Below are positions 1 through 8,663 of a DNA stretch of 64,000 nt, one piece after another. Each line of letters begins with the position of its first letter. The first letter of the stretch is position 1. Both the position numbers and the translations under genes were made by a program. A model generated the notes under the pieces. The model was not told the origin of the DNA. It saw only the letters and a program-made list of their open reading frames with translations, and ran no database searches. This stretch comes from Burkholderia diffusa (GTDB taxonomy: Bacteria > Pseudomonadota > Gammaproteobacteria > Burkholderiales > Burkholderiaceae), in the NCBI RefSeq assembly GCF_001718315.1, contig NZ_CP013364.1, forward strand, positions 558,001 through 622,000. Direction: 5' to 3'.

Positions 1-54
1 AGCGCCCGGCTTCGCCGCATGCTGTCGCGCGAGCCGGCGGCACGAGATTCGCCC

Positions 55-1134
55 ATGCCCAGGAAAAAATCCAGCCTCTGGCTACGGCCGTTCGATCTGT
101 TTTCCGCCGCCGCGAATACGCGCCCCAAAAGGAAGACGACCAAACCGGCGGCAGTGGCCAAGCGCTCCACCGACATACGGCCCCCGCGTCGCACAGGGCC
201 GGCGCCCGCCGCGCGGACATCGCCGCACCAGGCACCCGGCACGTGGCTGCGGTCGTTTCATTCCGCGCGCCCGGCCGCCGGCCGCCTCGTCAACCATCTC
301 GCCTATGCGCTGTACCTGCCCGCCGCTTCGGCGCCGAGCGATGGCATGCCCGTCGTCGTGATGCTGCACGGCTGCAAGCAGACGGCCGAATCGTTCGCCG
401 CCGGCACGCGCATCTGCCGCATCGCCGAACGCGCCGGGTTTGCCGTGCTGTTTCCCGAACAGGCGAAAACCGCCCATTCGCATCGCTGCTGGAACTGGCA
501 TGGCGATGCGTCGCAGTCGGAAGCCCCGGCGATCGCGTCACTGGTCGACGCGATCGTGCAGGCGCGCGGGTTCGACCGCGACCGGATCTACCTGGCCGGC
601 ATGTCGGCCGGCGCGGGGCTGGCGGCACGGCTGGCGATCGAGTTTCCCGATCTGTTCGCGGCCGTCGGCCTGCACTCGGGTCCGGCCATCGCGCCGCCGT
701 TGTCGACGATGGCGGCGATGAGCCTGATGCGCCGCGGCCTGCGCGACGATCCGATCGGCATCGTCGACGCCTGCGTCGACGTGCGCGCTTTTCCTGGGAT
801 GCCCGCGCTCGTCGTGCATGGCGGGCTCGATACGGTCGTCGCCGAGCAAAACGCGCGGCAGCTCGGCGTCGCGTTCGCGCGGATCAATCGGCTCGTCGAC
901 GAGCACGGTGAACTGCGTGCCGGCGAGCAACATACCTACACGCACGACGATGCGGATTACACCGACTATCTGCGCGGCGGCCGGCTGATCGTTCGGATCT
1001 GCGTCGTCCGCCGTCTGGCGCACGCGTGGAGCGGCGGCGATCCGCGCGAGGCGTTCCATTCGGCGACGGGGCCGGACGCGACCGCGATGTTCTGGAATTT
1101 CTTTCGCAGGCGGCGGCGCAAGCGCGTGCGGTGA
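55..1134 (+). CDS. PHB depolymerase-like esterase (alpha/beta hydrolase)
   Basis: A 359-residue protein of the LpqC/PHB-depolymerase esterase type. It has a basic, low-complexity N-terminal stretch of about 70 residues, then the oxyanion-hole motif HGCKQ (from about residue 105), the nucleophile elbow GMSAG (Ser184) and a C-terminal His in HAWSGG followed by a Phe-rich end (MFWNFF), the usual family layout. Members hydrolyse ester bonds of short-chain polyhydroxyalkanoates or related esters; the substrate here is not shown by the sequence. I chose the ATG at 55, which opens with MPRKKSS; an in-frame ATG at 19 would add 12 residues. No Sec signal is evident, so it may act in the cytoplasm. It converges on the histidine kinase gene 18 bases downstream. 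Confidence 0.85.
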   Translation: MPRKKSSLWLRPFDLFSAAANTRPKRKTTKPAAVAKRSTDIRPPRRTGPAPAARTSPHQAPGTWLRSFHSARPAAGRLVNHLAYALYLPAASAPSDGMPVVVMLHGCKQTAESFAAGTRICRIAERAGFAVLFPEQAKTAHSHRCWNWHGDASQSEAPAIASLVDAIVQARGFDRDRIYLAGMSAGAGLAARLAIEFPDLFAAVGLHSGPAIAPPLSTMAAMSLMRRGLRDDPIGIVDACVDVRAFPGMPALVVHGGLDTVVAEQNARQLGVAFARINRLVDEHGELRAGEQHTYTHDDADYTDYLRGGRLIVRICVVRRLAHAWSGGDPREAFHSATGPDATAMFWNFFRRRRRKRVR

Positions 1135-1152
1135 CAGCGCGTCATTCCTCGG

Positions 1153-2925
1153 TCATGCCCGCTGCTCGGCTGCCGCCGCCGCATCCGCGCGGCCCTCCAT
1201 GCGCCGAATCGGCAGTCGAACGCAGAACGTCGTGCCACACCCCGGCTCGCTCGTCACGTCGATCGCGCCGCGATGACGCTCGACGATGCCGTGCGACACC
1301 GACAGCCCCAGCCCCGTGCCCTGCCCGACCGGCTTCGTCGTGAAGAACGGATCGAAGATCCGCCGAACGACGTCGGGCGTCATGCCGGTTCCGGTATCGC
1401 TGATCGCGATCGTCACCTGTTCGCCGTCGCTCGACGTGCGGATCGTGATTACGCCGCGCACCGGAATCGCCTGTGCCGCGTTGACGAGCAGGTTCATGAA
1501 CACCTGGTTCAACTGCGACGGAAGGCATTCGACTTGCGGCACGTCGCCGTACTCACGGACGATGTCGGCCTTGTACTTGAGTTCGTTGTGGACGACGTTG
1601 AGCGTACTTTCGAGGCCCGCGTGAATATCCACCACGCTCCACTCGCCGCTGCCCGGTCGCGAGAAATCACGCAGGTCCTGCACGATCCGCCGCACCCGCA
1701 CCGCGCCGTCGATCGATTCGTCGATCAGCGTCACGATCTCGTCGCGCACGTAGTCCAGATCAGACGCGCCACGCATCGCCGTCAGCGCGTCGCGCGTCGC
1801 CGGTTCGAGCTGCGCCAGCGCGGCGTCGTGCGCGGCGATCACGTCGAGCAGGCTTCGCACCCACGTTCTCAGCGTATTGAGGTTCGCGCTGATGAAACCG
1901 ATCGGATTGTTGATCTCGTGCGCGACGCCGGCCGCGAGCTGGCCGATCGACGCGAGTTTTTCCGATTGCAGCAATTGCACATGGGTTTCCTCGAGCGCGC
2001 GCAGCAGGCGCCGCTGTTCGTCCTTCTCCTGTTCGAGCCGACTCTGCGCCGCCCGGCGTTCGTCGATCTCGGTCGCCATGTTCTCGCGCGTGCGCTGCAG
2101 CATCGCCGTCGTCTGTTCGTAGCGCCGCAACGCCGTTTCCAGCTCCGCGGTACGCAAGCGCACGAGCCGTTCGAGCGTGCCGGTCATGCCGCGCAGAAAG
2201 GTCGTGCGCGCATCGAAGCGGCAAACGAGCAGCGTGACGATCAGCGTCGCCATCGTGAACAGCGCGATGGTCGTCGCGAGCCACGGTGCATCGATTCCGT
2301 TCGCGGCGCCGCAGCGCGCATCCGGCGCGAAATGCGCGGCCGCCATCGCGGTGTAGTGCATGCCCGTGATCGCGATGCCCATGATCAGCGCGGCGCCGAT
2401 ACGCTGCGTGGTCGCATGGCGCGCCTGTTGCGCGCGCAACGTCTGCGCCATCCAGAGCGCGACGGTCGATGCGATCACCGCGACGCCGATCGACGCCGCG
2501 AACAACGCGGGATCGTAGCGAATGCCGGGCGCCATGCGCATCGCGGCCATGCCCGTGTAATGCATCCCGACGATCCCGGCGCCCATCAGCACGCCGCCCG
2601 CCAGCAGGCGCCGGCGGCTCAACCGCGCGCGCGTGACGACGTTCAGCGCGAAATACGACACGAGCACCGCGATCGCCAGCGACGCGCCGGTATCCGGCAG
2701 CGCATAGCCGAGCGGGATCGGCAGCGACAGCGCCAGCATGCCGACGAAATGCATCGACCAGATTCCGGTGCCCATCGCGGCCGCGCCGCCTGCCAGCCAC
2801 GCGCGCTTGAGCGTCGGGTTGTCGAGCAGCGAAATGAATGCGGCCAGATCGAGCGCCGTATAGGAGGCCAGTGTCGCGATGACGAGCGACAGCAGGACGA
2901 GCAGCAGATTGTAGGTGCCATGCAT
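1153..2925 (-). CDS. MHYT-domain membrane sensor histidine kinase
   Basis: A 590-residue inner-membrane sensor kinase. The first 235 residues are an MHYT sensor: about seven hydrophobic segments with three copies of the signature (MHFVGM near 59, MHYTGM near 121, MHYTAM near 190), a fold proposed to bind a metal and sense gas or redox state. A predicted coiled coil (about 250-325) links it to the HisKA dimerisation domain with phospho-acceptor His336 in GVAHEINNP, then a HATPase domain with NLLVNAAQ (N box), DTGTGM (G1) and GTGLGL (G2). It is the second gene of an operon, 82 bases after the response regulator, so the two very likely form a cognate pair. The signal sensed is unknown. Confidence 0.9.
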   Translation of the reverse strand: MHGTYNLLLVLLSLVIATLASYTALDLAAFISLLDNPTLKRAWLAGGAAAMGTGIWSMHFVGMLALSLPIPLGYALPDTGASLAIAVLVSYFALNVVTRARLSRRRLLAGGVLMGAGIVGMHYTGMAAMRMAPGIRYDPALFAASIGVAVIASTVALWMAQTLRAQQARHATTQRIGAALIMGIAITGMHYTAMAAAHFAPDARCGAANGIDAPWLATTIALFTMATLIVTLLVCRFDARTTFLRGMTGTLERLVRLRTAELETALRRYEQTTAMLQRTRENMATEIDERRAAQSRLEQEKDEQRRLLRALEETHVQLLQSEKLASIGQLAAGVAHEINNPIGFISANLNTLRTWVRSLLDVIAAHDAALAQLEPATRDALTAMRGASDLDYVRDEIVTLIDESIDGAVRVRRIVQDLRDFSRPGSGEWSVVDIHAGLESTLNVVHNELKYKADIVREYGDVPQVECLPSQLNQVFMNLLVNAAQAIPVRGVITIRTSSDGEQVTIAISDTGTGMTPDVVRRIFDPFFTTKPVGQGTGLGLSVSHGIVERHRGAIDVTSEPGCGTTFCVRLPIRRMEGRADAAAAAEQRA

Positions 2926-3007
2926 GATCGAGCGCCCCGGTCGATATGAACGCGTTGCCGCGGCGCGTGACCGATCGCGCGCGACGGCCGAGCAGTCCCG
3001 CGCGACG

Positions 3008-4414
3008 TCAGGCAGGCGGCGTGCCGGCCGGCGCCTGTGTCGACGCCGTGGCGCCGGTCAGCACGAGAATGTCGAACGTCGTGCCTTCGCGCGCCTCGAA
3101 ACGGCGCACGAGCTCGATCTGGTGCGCCGACATCACGCTGCCCTTCGTCATCAACAGCACCCCGCGATGCGTGCGCAGATCATCGGCGAGCTGCATTCCT
3201 TCGCGCAACTGCTCGGACCGGACCTCCGCGACGGACGCCGCGATGCGCAGGCTCGCCGGATCCCGCACCAGTTCGATGAAGCGCGCGACGAGCAACGGGT
3301 CGTAACGCACGCCGGCCTGGGAGTGCAGCACGTCGATCGCCTGCTCGACCGAATGCGGCGACCCGATCTCGCCGTTGCGCAACCCTTCGAAATCGCGCGC
3401 GATCGCGACGATCCGCGAGCCGAGCGGAATCGCGTCGCCCGCGAGCCCGTCCGGCGTGCCGCGTCCATTGAATCGCTCGTACTGATGCAGCACGATCGAC
3501 GCGACCTTATGCAATTGCGCGACCGGCGTGAGCACCATCTGCGCACGCAGCGGGTGCTGCTGGAACAGGCTGTGTTCGTCCGTCGTCATCTTCACGATCG
3601 GCTTGTGCAACAGCTCGTCGGGCAGCGACAGCTTGCCGATGCCGTGCAGCAGCCCCGCGAAATACACGTCCTGCGCGTGCAGGCTGCTCATTCCCGCCGA
3701 CAGCGCGAGACGGCGCGCGATCTCGCCGACGCGCATCGCATGCCCGCTCGCCGACCCGCAGCGCATCTCGATCATGCTCGCGCAGACCTGCACCATCGCG
3801 GTGAAACTGCTTTTCAGGTCGTGCTGCGCCGCTTCGAGAAACATCACGGTTTGGCCGAGTTCCTCGGTGCGCGCGCGAACCTGTGTTTCGAGTTCCGTGT
3901 TGAAGCGGCGCAGCGTTTCGTTCTGCGCTTCGGTCAGCGCGGCCAGCCGGGCGGCCTCGCCACGCAGGCGCCGCTGTTCGAGCGCCTGCTCGATGGTCAT
4001 CAGCAGGTCGTGATCGTCCCATGGCTTGTTCAGGTAGCGATACACGCCGCCTTCGTTGACGGCCTCCACGATCGACGCGATGTCGGAATAGCCGGTGAGC
4101 AGGATACGCATCGTGTCCGGGTACAGCGACCGGGCGCGGGCGAGAAACGCCGCGCCGCTCAGGTTCGGCATGCGCATGTCCGATACGATCAGGTCGACTT
4201 CGGTCGACGCCAGGATGTCGAGCGCGGCTTCCCCGCTTTCGGCGGTCAGGATGTCGTAGCGCGCGGGCCGCAACACGCGCTTGAGCGCGGACAGTACGCT
4301 CGGTTCATCATCGACCAGCAGGATCGAAGGGATGGCGACCGGGTTGTCGGATGCGGCTTCGGCGATCGTTTCGGGTGATGCATCATTCGTTCCGTTTATC
4401 GCGGATGTCGTCAT
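3008..4414 (-). CDS. Response regulator with degenerate HD-GYP domain
   Basis: A 468-residue RpfG-like regulator. REC domain (about 30-150) with the acidic pair Asp35/Asp36, phospho-acceptor Asp79 in VSDMRMP, LLTGY and the YRYLNKPW motif typical of REC-HD-GYP proteins; a coiled-coil linker; then an HD-GYP-like domain (about 210-360). The catalytic residues are eroded: the HD dyad reads HG (LLHGIGKL), the HHE segment reads QYE (LHQYERFNG), and GYP reads GTP. It therefore probably does not hydrolyse cyclic-di-GMP and may act by binding. The start is the ATG at 4414, preceded by GAGG at good spacing; an in-frame extension to 4624 has no such site. It is first in the operon with the MHYT kinase. 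Confidence 0.85.
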   Translation of the reverse strand: MTTSAINGTNDASPETIAEAASDNPVAIPSILLVDDEPSVLSALKRVLRPARYDILTAESGEAALDILASTEVDLIVSDMRMPNLSGAAFLARARSLYPDTMRILLTGYSDIASIVEAVNEGGVYRYLNKPWDDHDLLMTIEQALEQRRLRGEAARLAALTEAQNETLRRFNTELETQVRARTEELGQTVMFLEAAQHDLKSSFTAMVQVCASMIEMRCGSASGHAMRVGEIARRLALSAGMSSLHAQDVYFAGLLHGIGKLSLPDELLHKPIVKMTTDEHSLFQQHPLRAQMVLTPVAQLHKVASIVLHQYERFNGRGTPDGLAGDAIPLGSRIVAIARDFEGLRNGEIGSPHSVEQAIDVLHSQAGVRYDPLLVARFIELVRDPASLRIAASVAEVRSEQLREGMQLADDLRTHRGVLLMTKGSVMSAHQIELVRRFEAREGTTFDILVLTGATASTQAPAGTPPA

Positions 4415-4644
4415 GGCAGGCCTCGGAGCGTTTATCTTCACTACCTCTGTGACATCGGCTCCTGCCGCGCATTCCATATTGGGGAAAACGCTGATTCGCA
4501 TGACGCGAATCAGCGGTATCCGGCGCACGATCGGCCGCGCGCAAGCCGGTCGTCCGGAACGCGCGATGCGGACTTCCGGTATCGTTGCGGGACGCGTCGA
4601 TCGTGGCGCGCCCCGTCGCATCATTCACCCCGCATGGAGCATTC

Positions 4645-4938
4645 ATGATTCTGGAAATGGCATCCCTCGAAATCGATCCGTCGCAGGCCGAGCAATTCGA
4701 AGCGGCGGTTCGCCAGGCACTCCCGCTGTTCGCCCGCGCGCGCGGCTGCGGCGGCGCCGAGCTCCACCGCGTGATCGAGCGCGACGGCGGCTACCTGCTC
4801 GTCGTCAAATGGGACACCGTCGACGATCACATGGTGCATTTCCGGCAATCGGACGACTTCCAGGCGTGGCGGCAACTCGCCGGGCCGTTCTTCAAGAGCC
4901 CGCCGCAAGTCGTGCATACGGAAGTCGCGGTGAAGTAA
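4645..4938 (+). CDS. ABM-fold (antibiotic biosynthesis monooxygenase-like) protein
   Basis: A 97-residue protein of the dimeric alpha/beta ABM family: an N-terminal strand (ILEMASLEID), a helix with EAAVRQALP, a central strand LLVVKWDTVDDH and the closing DDFQAWRQLAGPFF helix. Family members include small cofactor-free monooxygenases and haem-degrading enzymes, but many have no known activity, and nothing here fixes a substrate. The start is the ATG at 4645, with GGAG nine bases upstream; the open frame extends to 4585 but without a ribosome-binding site. It is transcribed divergently from the response regulator, with about 230 bases between. Confidence 0.75.
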   Translation: MILEMASLEIDPSQAEQFEAAVRQALPLFARARGCGGAELHRVIERDGGYLLVVKWDTVDDHMVHFRQSDDFQAWRQLAGPFFKSPPQVVHTEVAVK

Positions 4939-5049
4939 CCGACGCGAAACAACCGTCGCCACGCGCCAACCGATCCGTCGCGGACGACGCTGCGTCGGCG
5001 CCCTGATCGCCCGCCGTTCCGGCACATCCGATTCCTTGCGAGCCCTTTC

Positions 5050-5784
5050 ATGACCGTCGATCCTTCCGTCCTTTCCGCATTCACCCCGACCGGCAAGCTG
5101 CGCGCGTCGATCAATCTGGGCAATCCGATTCTCGCGAACCGCGACCCGGCCACCGGCGAGCCGTTCGGCGTATCGATCGACCTCGCGCGCGCGCTCGCCG
5201 AGCGGCTGTCGGCCGAGCTCGAACTCGTCGTGTTCGACGCCGCCGGCAAGTCGGTACAGGCGCTGACCGAGGAACGCGCCGATTTCGGCTTCTTCGCGGT
5301 CGATCCGCTGCGCGGCGAAACAGTCGCGTTCACCGAACCTTACGTGCTGATCGAAGGCTTCTATCTCGTGCGCGACGATTCGCCGATCCGAGGCAACGCG
5401 GACGTCGACCAGCCGCACAACCGCGTGGCCGTCGGCAAGGGCAGCGCGTACGACCTGTTCCTCTCGCGCGAGCTGAAGGCCGCGCAGATCGTGCGCGCGC
5501 CGACATCGCAAGCCGTGGTTGCGACGTTCATCGAGCAGCAGCTCGAGGTCGCGGCGGGCGTGAAGCAGCAGCTCGAGGCCGACGCGGCGAAGACGACGGG
5601 CCTGCGCCTGCTCGACGAGCGTTTCATGGTGATCCGCCAGGCGATGGGCGTGCCGAAGAGCCGCGGCGAAGCAGCCGCCGCGTTCCTCGGCGCGTTCGTC
5701 GAGGAAATGAAGGCGTCGGGCTTCGTCGCGGATTCGCTGCGGCGGCATGGCATCACGGGCGCATCGGTCGCGCCGCCACGCTGA
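5050..5784 (+). CDS. Solute-binding family 3-type protein lacking a signal peptide
   Basis: A 244-residue protein with the fold of amino-acid ABC transporter binding proteins (SBP_bac_3): GKLRASINLGNPI at the N-terminus, FGVSIDLARALAERL, the ligand-loop region VDPLRGETVAFTEPYV, and VAVGKGSAYDLFL. Such proteins normally start with a Sec signal peptide; this one starts directly in the mature domain (MTVDPSVLSAFTP) with no hydrophobic leader, and no in-frame upstream start supplies one. No permease or ATPase gene lies nearby. It may be a cytoplasmic ligand-binding or enzymatic derivative (cyclohexadienyl-dehydratase-type proteins share this fold). Located 111 bases after the ABM gene. Confidence 0.7.
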   Translation: MTVDPSVLSAFTPTGKLRASINLGNPILANRDPATGEPFGVSIDLARALAERLSAELELVVFDAAGKSVQALTEERADFGFFAVDPLRGETVAFTEPYVLIEGFYLVRDDSPIRGNADVDQPHNRVAVGKGSAYDLFLSRELKAAQIVRAPTSQAVVATFIEQQLEVAAGVKQQLEADAAKTTGLRLLDERFMVIRQAMGVPKSRGEAAAAFLGAFVEEMKASGFVADSLRRHGITGASVAPPR

Positions 5785-6106
5785 CGGGCACATCGCCGGC
5801 TCGCCGGGCCGTGGCGCCCGACGGCCGTGAGCCCGGGTCTCACGCGGGCCGGATTGCCGGCGTACCGGCCGACGACATTCGACGTTCGGGGTCGGGCGGC
5901 GGCAATGCGCCGACGCGCGAAGGGTGCGAAAAAAGGTTCCGTGTGGATTTCCGTCGATGTGCTGTTCGCCCCCCTTTACAGCGCAATCGAGCGTAGACCG
6001 GCCGCACTGAAGCGTGGTCGCGTGTAACCATGTGCGCGCGCAGGCTGCACGTTTCCGATGCTGACATAAAATAGAACGTACTCCAGACTGAAAAAAGGGG
6101 GCCGAC
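5785..6106. other. Gene-free spacer
   Basis: No convincing gene. The left part is GC-rich with an imperfect hairpin around 5824-5849 (arms GTGAG/CTCAC) that could end the upstream gene. The right end becomes AT-rich (TAAAATAGAA near 6067) and carries an A-rich, G-rich stretch just before the ATG at 6107, so the promoter and ribosome-binding site of the DUF1269 gene are probably here. Confidence 0.4.
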
Positions 6107-6616
6107 ATGAGGCGCCTCTATTTCCTCGTACCCGACACGCAGATGGCGAAGGCGATCGTGGATGACTTGCTCCGCGCTCGCATCACCTGGCGCCATATCC
6201 ACGTTCTCGCCGACCACAGTGTCACACTTGATGAGTTGCCCGAAGCATCTCTCCTGCAAAGCAGCGATGTCGTGCACGCGCTCGAGCGTGGCGTCGCACT
6301 CGGCGGCGCAACGGGCGCGCTCATTGGTCTCGTCGCGCTTGTCTACCCTCCTGCCGAGCTCGTGATCGCGGGCGGCGCCGTCGTCGCGTTGACGGTGGTG
6401 GGTGCCGGTTTCGGAGCATGGACGGCCGGGATGATCGGCATCGCCGAGCCGAACGCACGACTCGAGCGATTTCGTGAAGCAATCAAGGAAGGCCAGATTC
6501 TGATCATGGCCGACGTGCCGGCATTGCGAGAACAGGAAATCGAGCAGATGATCGCCCGGCATTTTCCGAAGGCGGATCTGGAGGGTGGCGAGCCTACGTC
6601 ACCGGTTTTCCCCTGA
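6107..6616 (+). CDS. DUF1269-type small membrane protein
   Basis: A 169-residue protein. An N-terminal soluble half (RRLYFLVPDTQMAKAIVDDLL, with DHSVTLDELPEAS following) precedes a Gly/Ala-rich double membrane hairpin (about 65-110, LGGATGALIGLVALV and AGGAVVALTVVGAGFGAW) and a C-terminal soluble tail with EIEQMIARHFPKAD. This is the pattern of DUF1269 proteins, which are of unknown function and often sit near stress or respiratory genes. The start has an AGGGGG stretch about 10 bases upstream. It precedes another small membrane protein and the cytochrome oxidase operon; co-regulation with them is possible but unproven. Confidence 0.75.
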   Translation: MRRLYFLVPDTQMAKAIVDDLLRARITWRHIHVLADHSVTLDELPEASLLQSSDVVHALERGVALGGATGALIGLVALVYPPAELVIAGGAVVALTVVGAGFGAWTAGMIGIAEPNARLERFREAIKEGQILIMADVPALREQEIEQMIARHFPKADLEGGEPTSPVFP

Positions 6617-6672
6617 CACCCGGAAACCGGTCTGCCTGAGTGCCGAGGTTGATCCTTCGGCAAGGAGGTCCT

Positions 6673-7185
6673 ATGGAACTGCACATGCAATCACACCATT
6701 GGCAACGGCGCATGCCGGATTGGCTCGCCGCTGCCGTAGCGGGTCTTGCGGGTGGTGCGCTGGTGATCGTGCTCGAATTCTTCTGGTCGACCATGGTGCT
6801 CGATGAAAGCCCGTGGCAACCGACCCACAAGATCGCGGCAATGGTGATGGGCCGCGGTGCGCTCGAACAGATGTCGGTGTTCAGCTTCGGCATCGTGGGA
6901 ACGGCGCTGCTGCTGCACTACGTGCTCGGCGCCATCATGGGGATGATCCTTGCCGCGATCATGGCCCCGTTCCGCTTCGATTCGAGCGTCGGCATGGAGG
7001 CCGTCGTCGGGCTGGCTTTCGGGATCGTCGCGTACATATGGAACTTCTACGTGATGACGGCCGTATTCCCATGGTTCATCTCGGAGCGAGGATCCGGTCC
7101 CTTGTTGGCCAACCTGCTTTTCGGTGTGGTCACCGCCGTCGTCTACGGCATGCTTGAACGGCGCAAGCAGAACGCGATGCACTGA
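6673..7185 (+). CDS. Small integral membrane protein of unknown function
   Basis: A 170-residue protein with about four hydrophobic segments (LAAAVAGLAGGALVIVLEFF; FGIVGTALLLHYVLGAIMGMILAAI; VVGLAFGIVAYIWNFYVM; LLFGVVTAVVYGML). I do not recognise a family. The start at 6673 is decided by a near-perfect Shine-Dalgarno sequence, AAGGAGG, at 6662-6668; the open frame continues upstream to 6640 without one. It lies 56 bases after the DUF1269 gene and about 310 bases before coxB on the same strand, so it may belong to a respiratory or membrane-stress neighbourhood. No enzymatic motif is visible. Confidence 0.65.
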   Translation: MELHMQSHHWQRRMPDWLAAAVAGLAGGALVIVLEFFWSTMVLDESPWQPTHKIAAMVMGRGALEQMSVFSFGIVGTALLLHYVLGAIMGMILAAIMAPFRFDSSVGMEAVVGLAFGIVAYIWNFYVMTAVFPWFISERGSGPLLANLLFGVVTAVVYGMLERRKQNAMH

Positions 7186-7495
7186 CACGCCGTTTCTTCG
7201 CGCCGCGCGACACGGCTGCCTCGACAATCCATGCCGAAGGCGGCCGTCTTGCGCGTCGCCGCGGGAAGTGGCCATCGATCGTGCGATGCGGGTATGGGGG
7301 CGTACTTCCCCCCGTGCGCTGCCTTGCACGATGCAAAGGAGCGGACTACCTTTTCCTTAGAGCCGCCGACGACGCTTGGCGAATTGGTCTTGGTGGACTG
7401 CCGGCAAAATGTAATACGAAATTCGGCAAGGCGGCACGACGATGCCGGAAGCGCGAGTTGGCGGCTCCGGCGAGTGACGCGCGGCGAGGCGGCCC
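7186..7495. other. Gene-free spacer before the cytochrome oxidase operon
   Basis: No credible gene is encoded. The right half, around 7380-7420, is less GC-rich than the surroundings and holds a promoter-like pair listed separately. No strong hairpin was found. Confidence 0.4.
7390..7417 (+). promoter_or_regulatory. Possible sigma-70-type promoter for the cox operon
   Basis: TTGGTG at 7390-7395 and TAATAC at 7412-7417 are separated by 16 bases, about 80 bases upstream of the coxB start. The -10 match is good, the -35 match moderate. Predicted by eye only. Confidence 0.35.
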
Positions 7496-8650
7496 ATGGC
7501 GCTTGCGATTGCCCTGATCGTGATCATCGCATTGGCGGTGGGGTTTCACTTTGCCAGTCCCTGGTGGATCACGCCGATCGCGTCCAACTGGGTGCGCATG
7601 GACGACATGCTGACGATCACGCTCGTCATCACCGGCGCATTCTTCATCGCGATCAACCTGTTCATCGCAATCGCGCTGATGCGATACCGCCACCGCGGCG
7701 GGCATCGCGCGGCCTACGAGCCGCACAACCGGCGGCTCGAATGGTGGCTGATCGGCCTGACCGCCGTCGGCGTGGCGGCGTTGCTGGCGCCCGGTCTCTT
7801 CGTCTACGCGGACTACATCCGGCCACCACGCAACGTGCTGCAGATGGAGGTGCTCGGCCGGCAATGGCAATGGCGCTTCCGCTTTGCCGGCCCCGGCGGC
7901 AAGCTGGGCACGACGGACGTGCGCTACGTCAGCAACGACAACCCATTCGGCCTGAACCCGGCCGACCCCAACGGCCGCGACAACTACCTGATCGAGACGC
8001 CCGAGGTCCACCTCCCGCTGAACCGGCCGATCCAGGTTCTGACACGGTCGCTCGACGTGCTGCACGACTTCTATGTGCCGCCGTTCCGTGCGCGCATGAA
8101 CATGGTGCCCGGCATGGTGACGACCTTCTGGTTCACGCCGACCAGGGCCGGGCGTTACGACATCCTGTGCGCGCAGCTTTGCGGTCTCGGGCACGCCAGC
8201 ATGCGCGGCGTGGTGGTGGTGGAAGACGAAGCATCGTTCTCGCGCTGGCTGGCGCAGCAGACCACTTTCGCGCAGCGGCAGCAGGCCGGCGTGGAGGCCG
8301 CAGCCGCCACGGCGGGCGGCAGCGCGCAAGCGCTTGCCGACCAGGGCAAGGCGCTCGCGGCAGCCAAGGGCTGTTTCGCGTGCCATACCGTGGACGGCAG
8401 CCCGCGCGTGGGTCCGACCTGGAAGGGCCTGTACGGCAAGACCGAAACGATGGCCGACGGCAGCACCGCGAAGGTGGACGAAGCCTATCTGCGCGCGTTC
8501 ATCCGCAACCCGACGGCCCGCGTCGTGAAGGGGTACGCGCCGATCATGCCGCATTTCGACCTGAGCGAGCAGGAGCTCACCGCGCTCGTGACCTACATCG
8601 AATCGCAAGGCGGCCCGGCTGCCAGCAGCGCGGCCAACCGCCAGCCCTAG
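7496..8650 (+). CDS. coxB: Cytochrome c oxidase subunit II fused to cytochrome c
   Basis: A 384-residue subunit II of a caa3-like haem-copper oxidase. Hydrophobic segments lie at about 1-25, 38-62 and 80-105, then the cupredoxin domain with CuA ligands His190 (LHDFYVPP), Cys225, Cys229, His233 and Met236 (CAQLCGLGHASM). A Gln/Ala-rich linker leads to a C-terminal cytochrome c domain with CFACH (Cys293, Cys296, His297) and probable axial Met351 in PIMPHF. It accepts electrons at CuA and passes them to subunit I. First gene of a tight five-gene operon; coxA begins 13 bases after its stop. Confidence 0.93.
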   Translation: MALAIALIVIIALAVGFHFASPWWITPIASNWVRMDDMLTITLVITGAFFIAINLFIAIALMRYRHRGGHRAAYEPHNRRLEWWLIGLTAVGVAALLAPGLFVYADYIRPPRNVLQMEVLGRQWQWRFRFAGPGGKLGTTDVRYVSNDNPFGLNPADPNGRDNYLIETPEVHLPLNRPIQVLTRSLDVLHDFYVPPFRARMNMVPGMVTTFWFTPTRAGRYDILCAQLCGLGHASMRGVVVVEDEASFSRWLAQQTTFAQRQQAGVEAAAATAGGSAQALADQGKALAAAKGCFACHTVDGSPRVGPTWKGLYGKTETMADGSTAKVDEAYLRAFIRNPTARVVKGYAPIMPHFDLSEQELTALVTYIESQGGPAASSAANRQP

Positions 8651-8663
8651 CGGAGCAGACGCA

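Noticed and set aside
1273..2949. 558-residue plus-strand open frame opposite the MHYT kinase
   Set aside because: Arg/Asp/His-rich shadow frame with no domain; the kinase on the minus strand is unambiguous.
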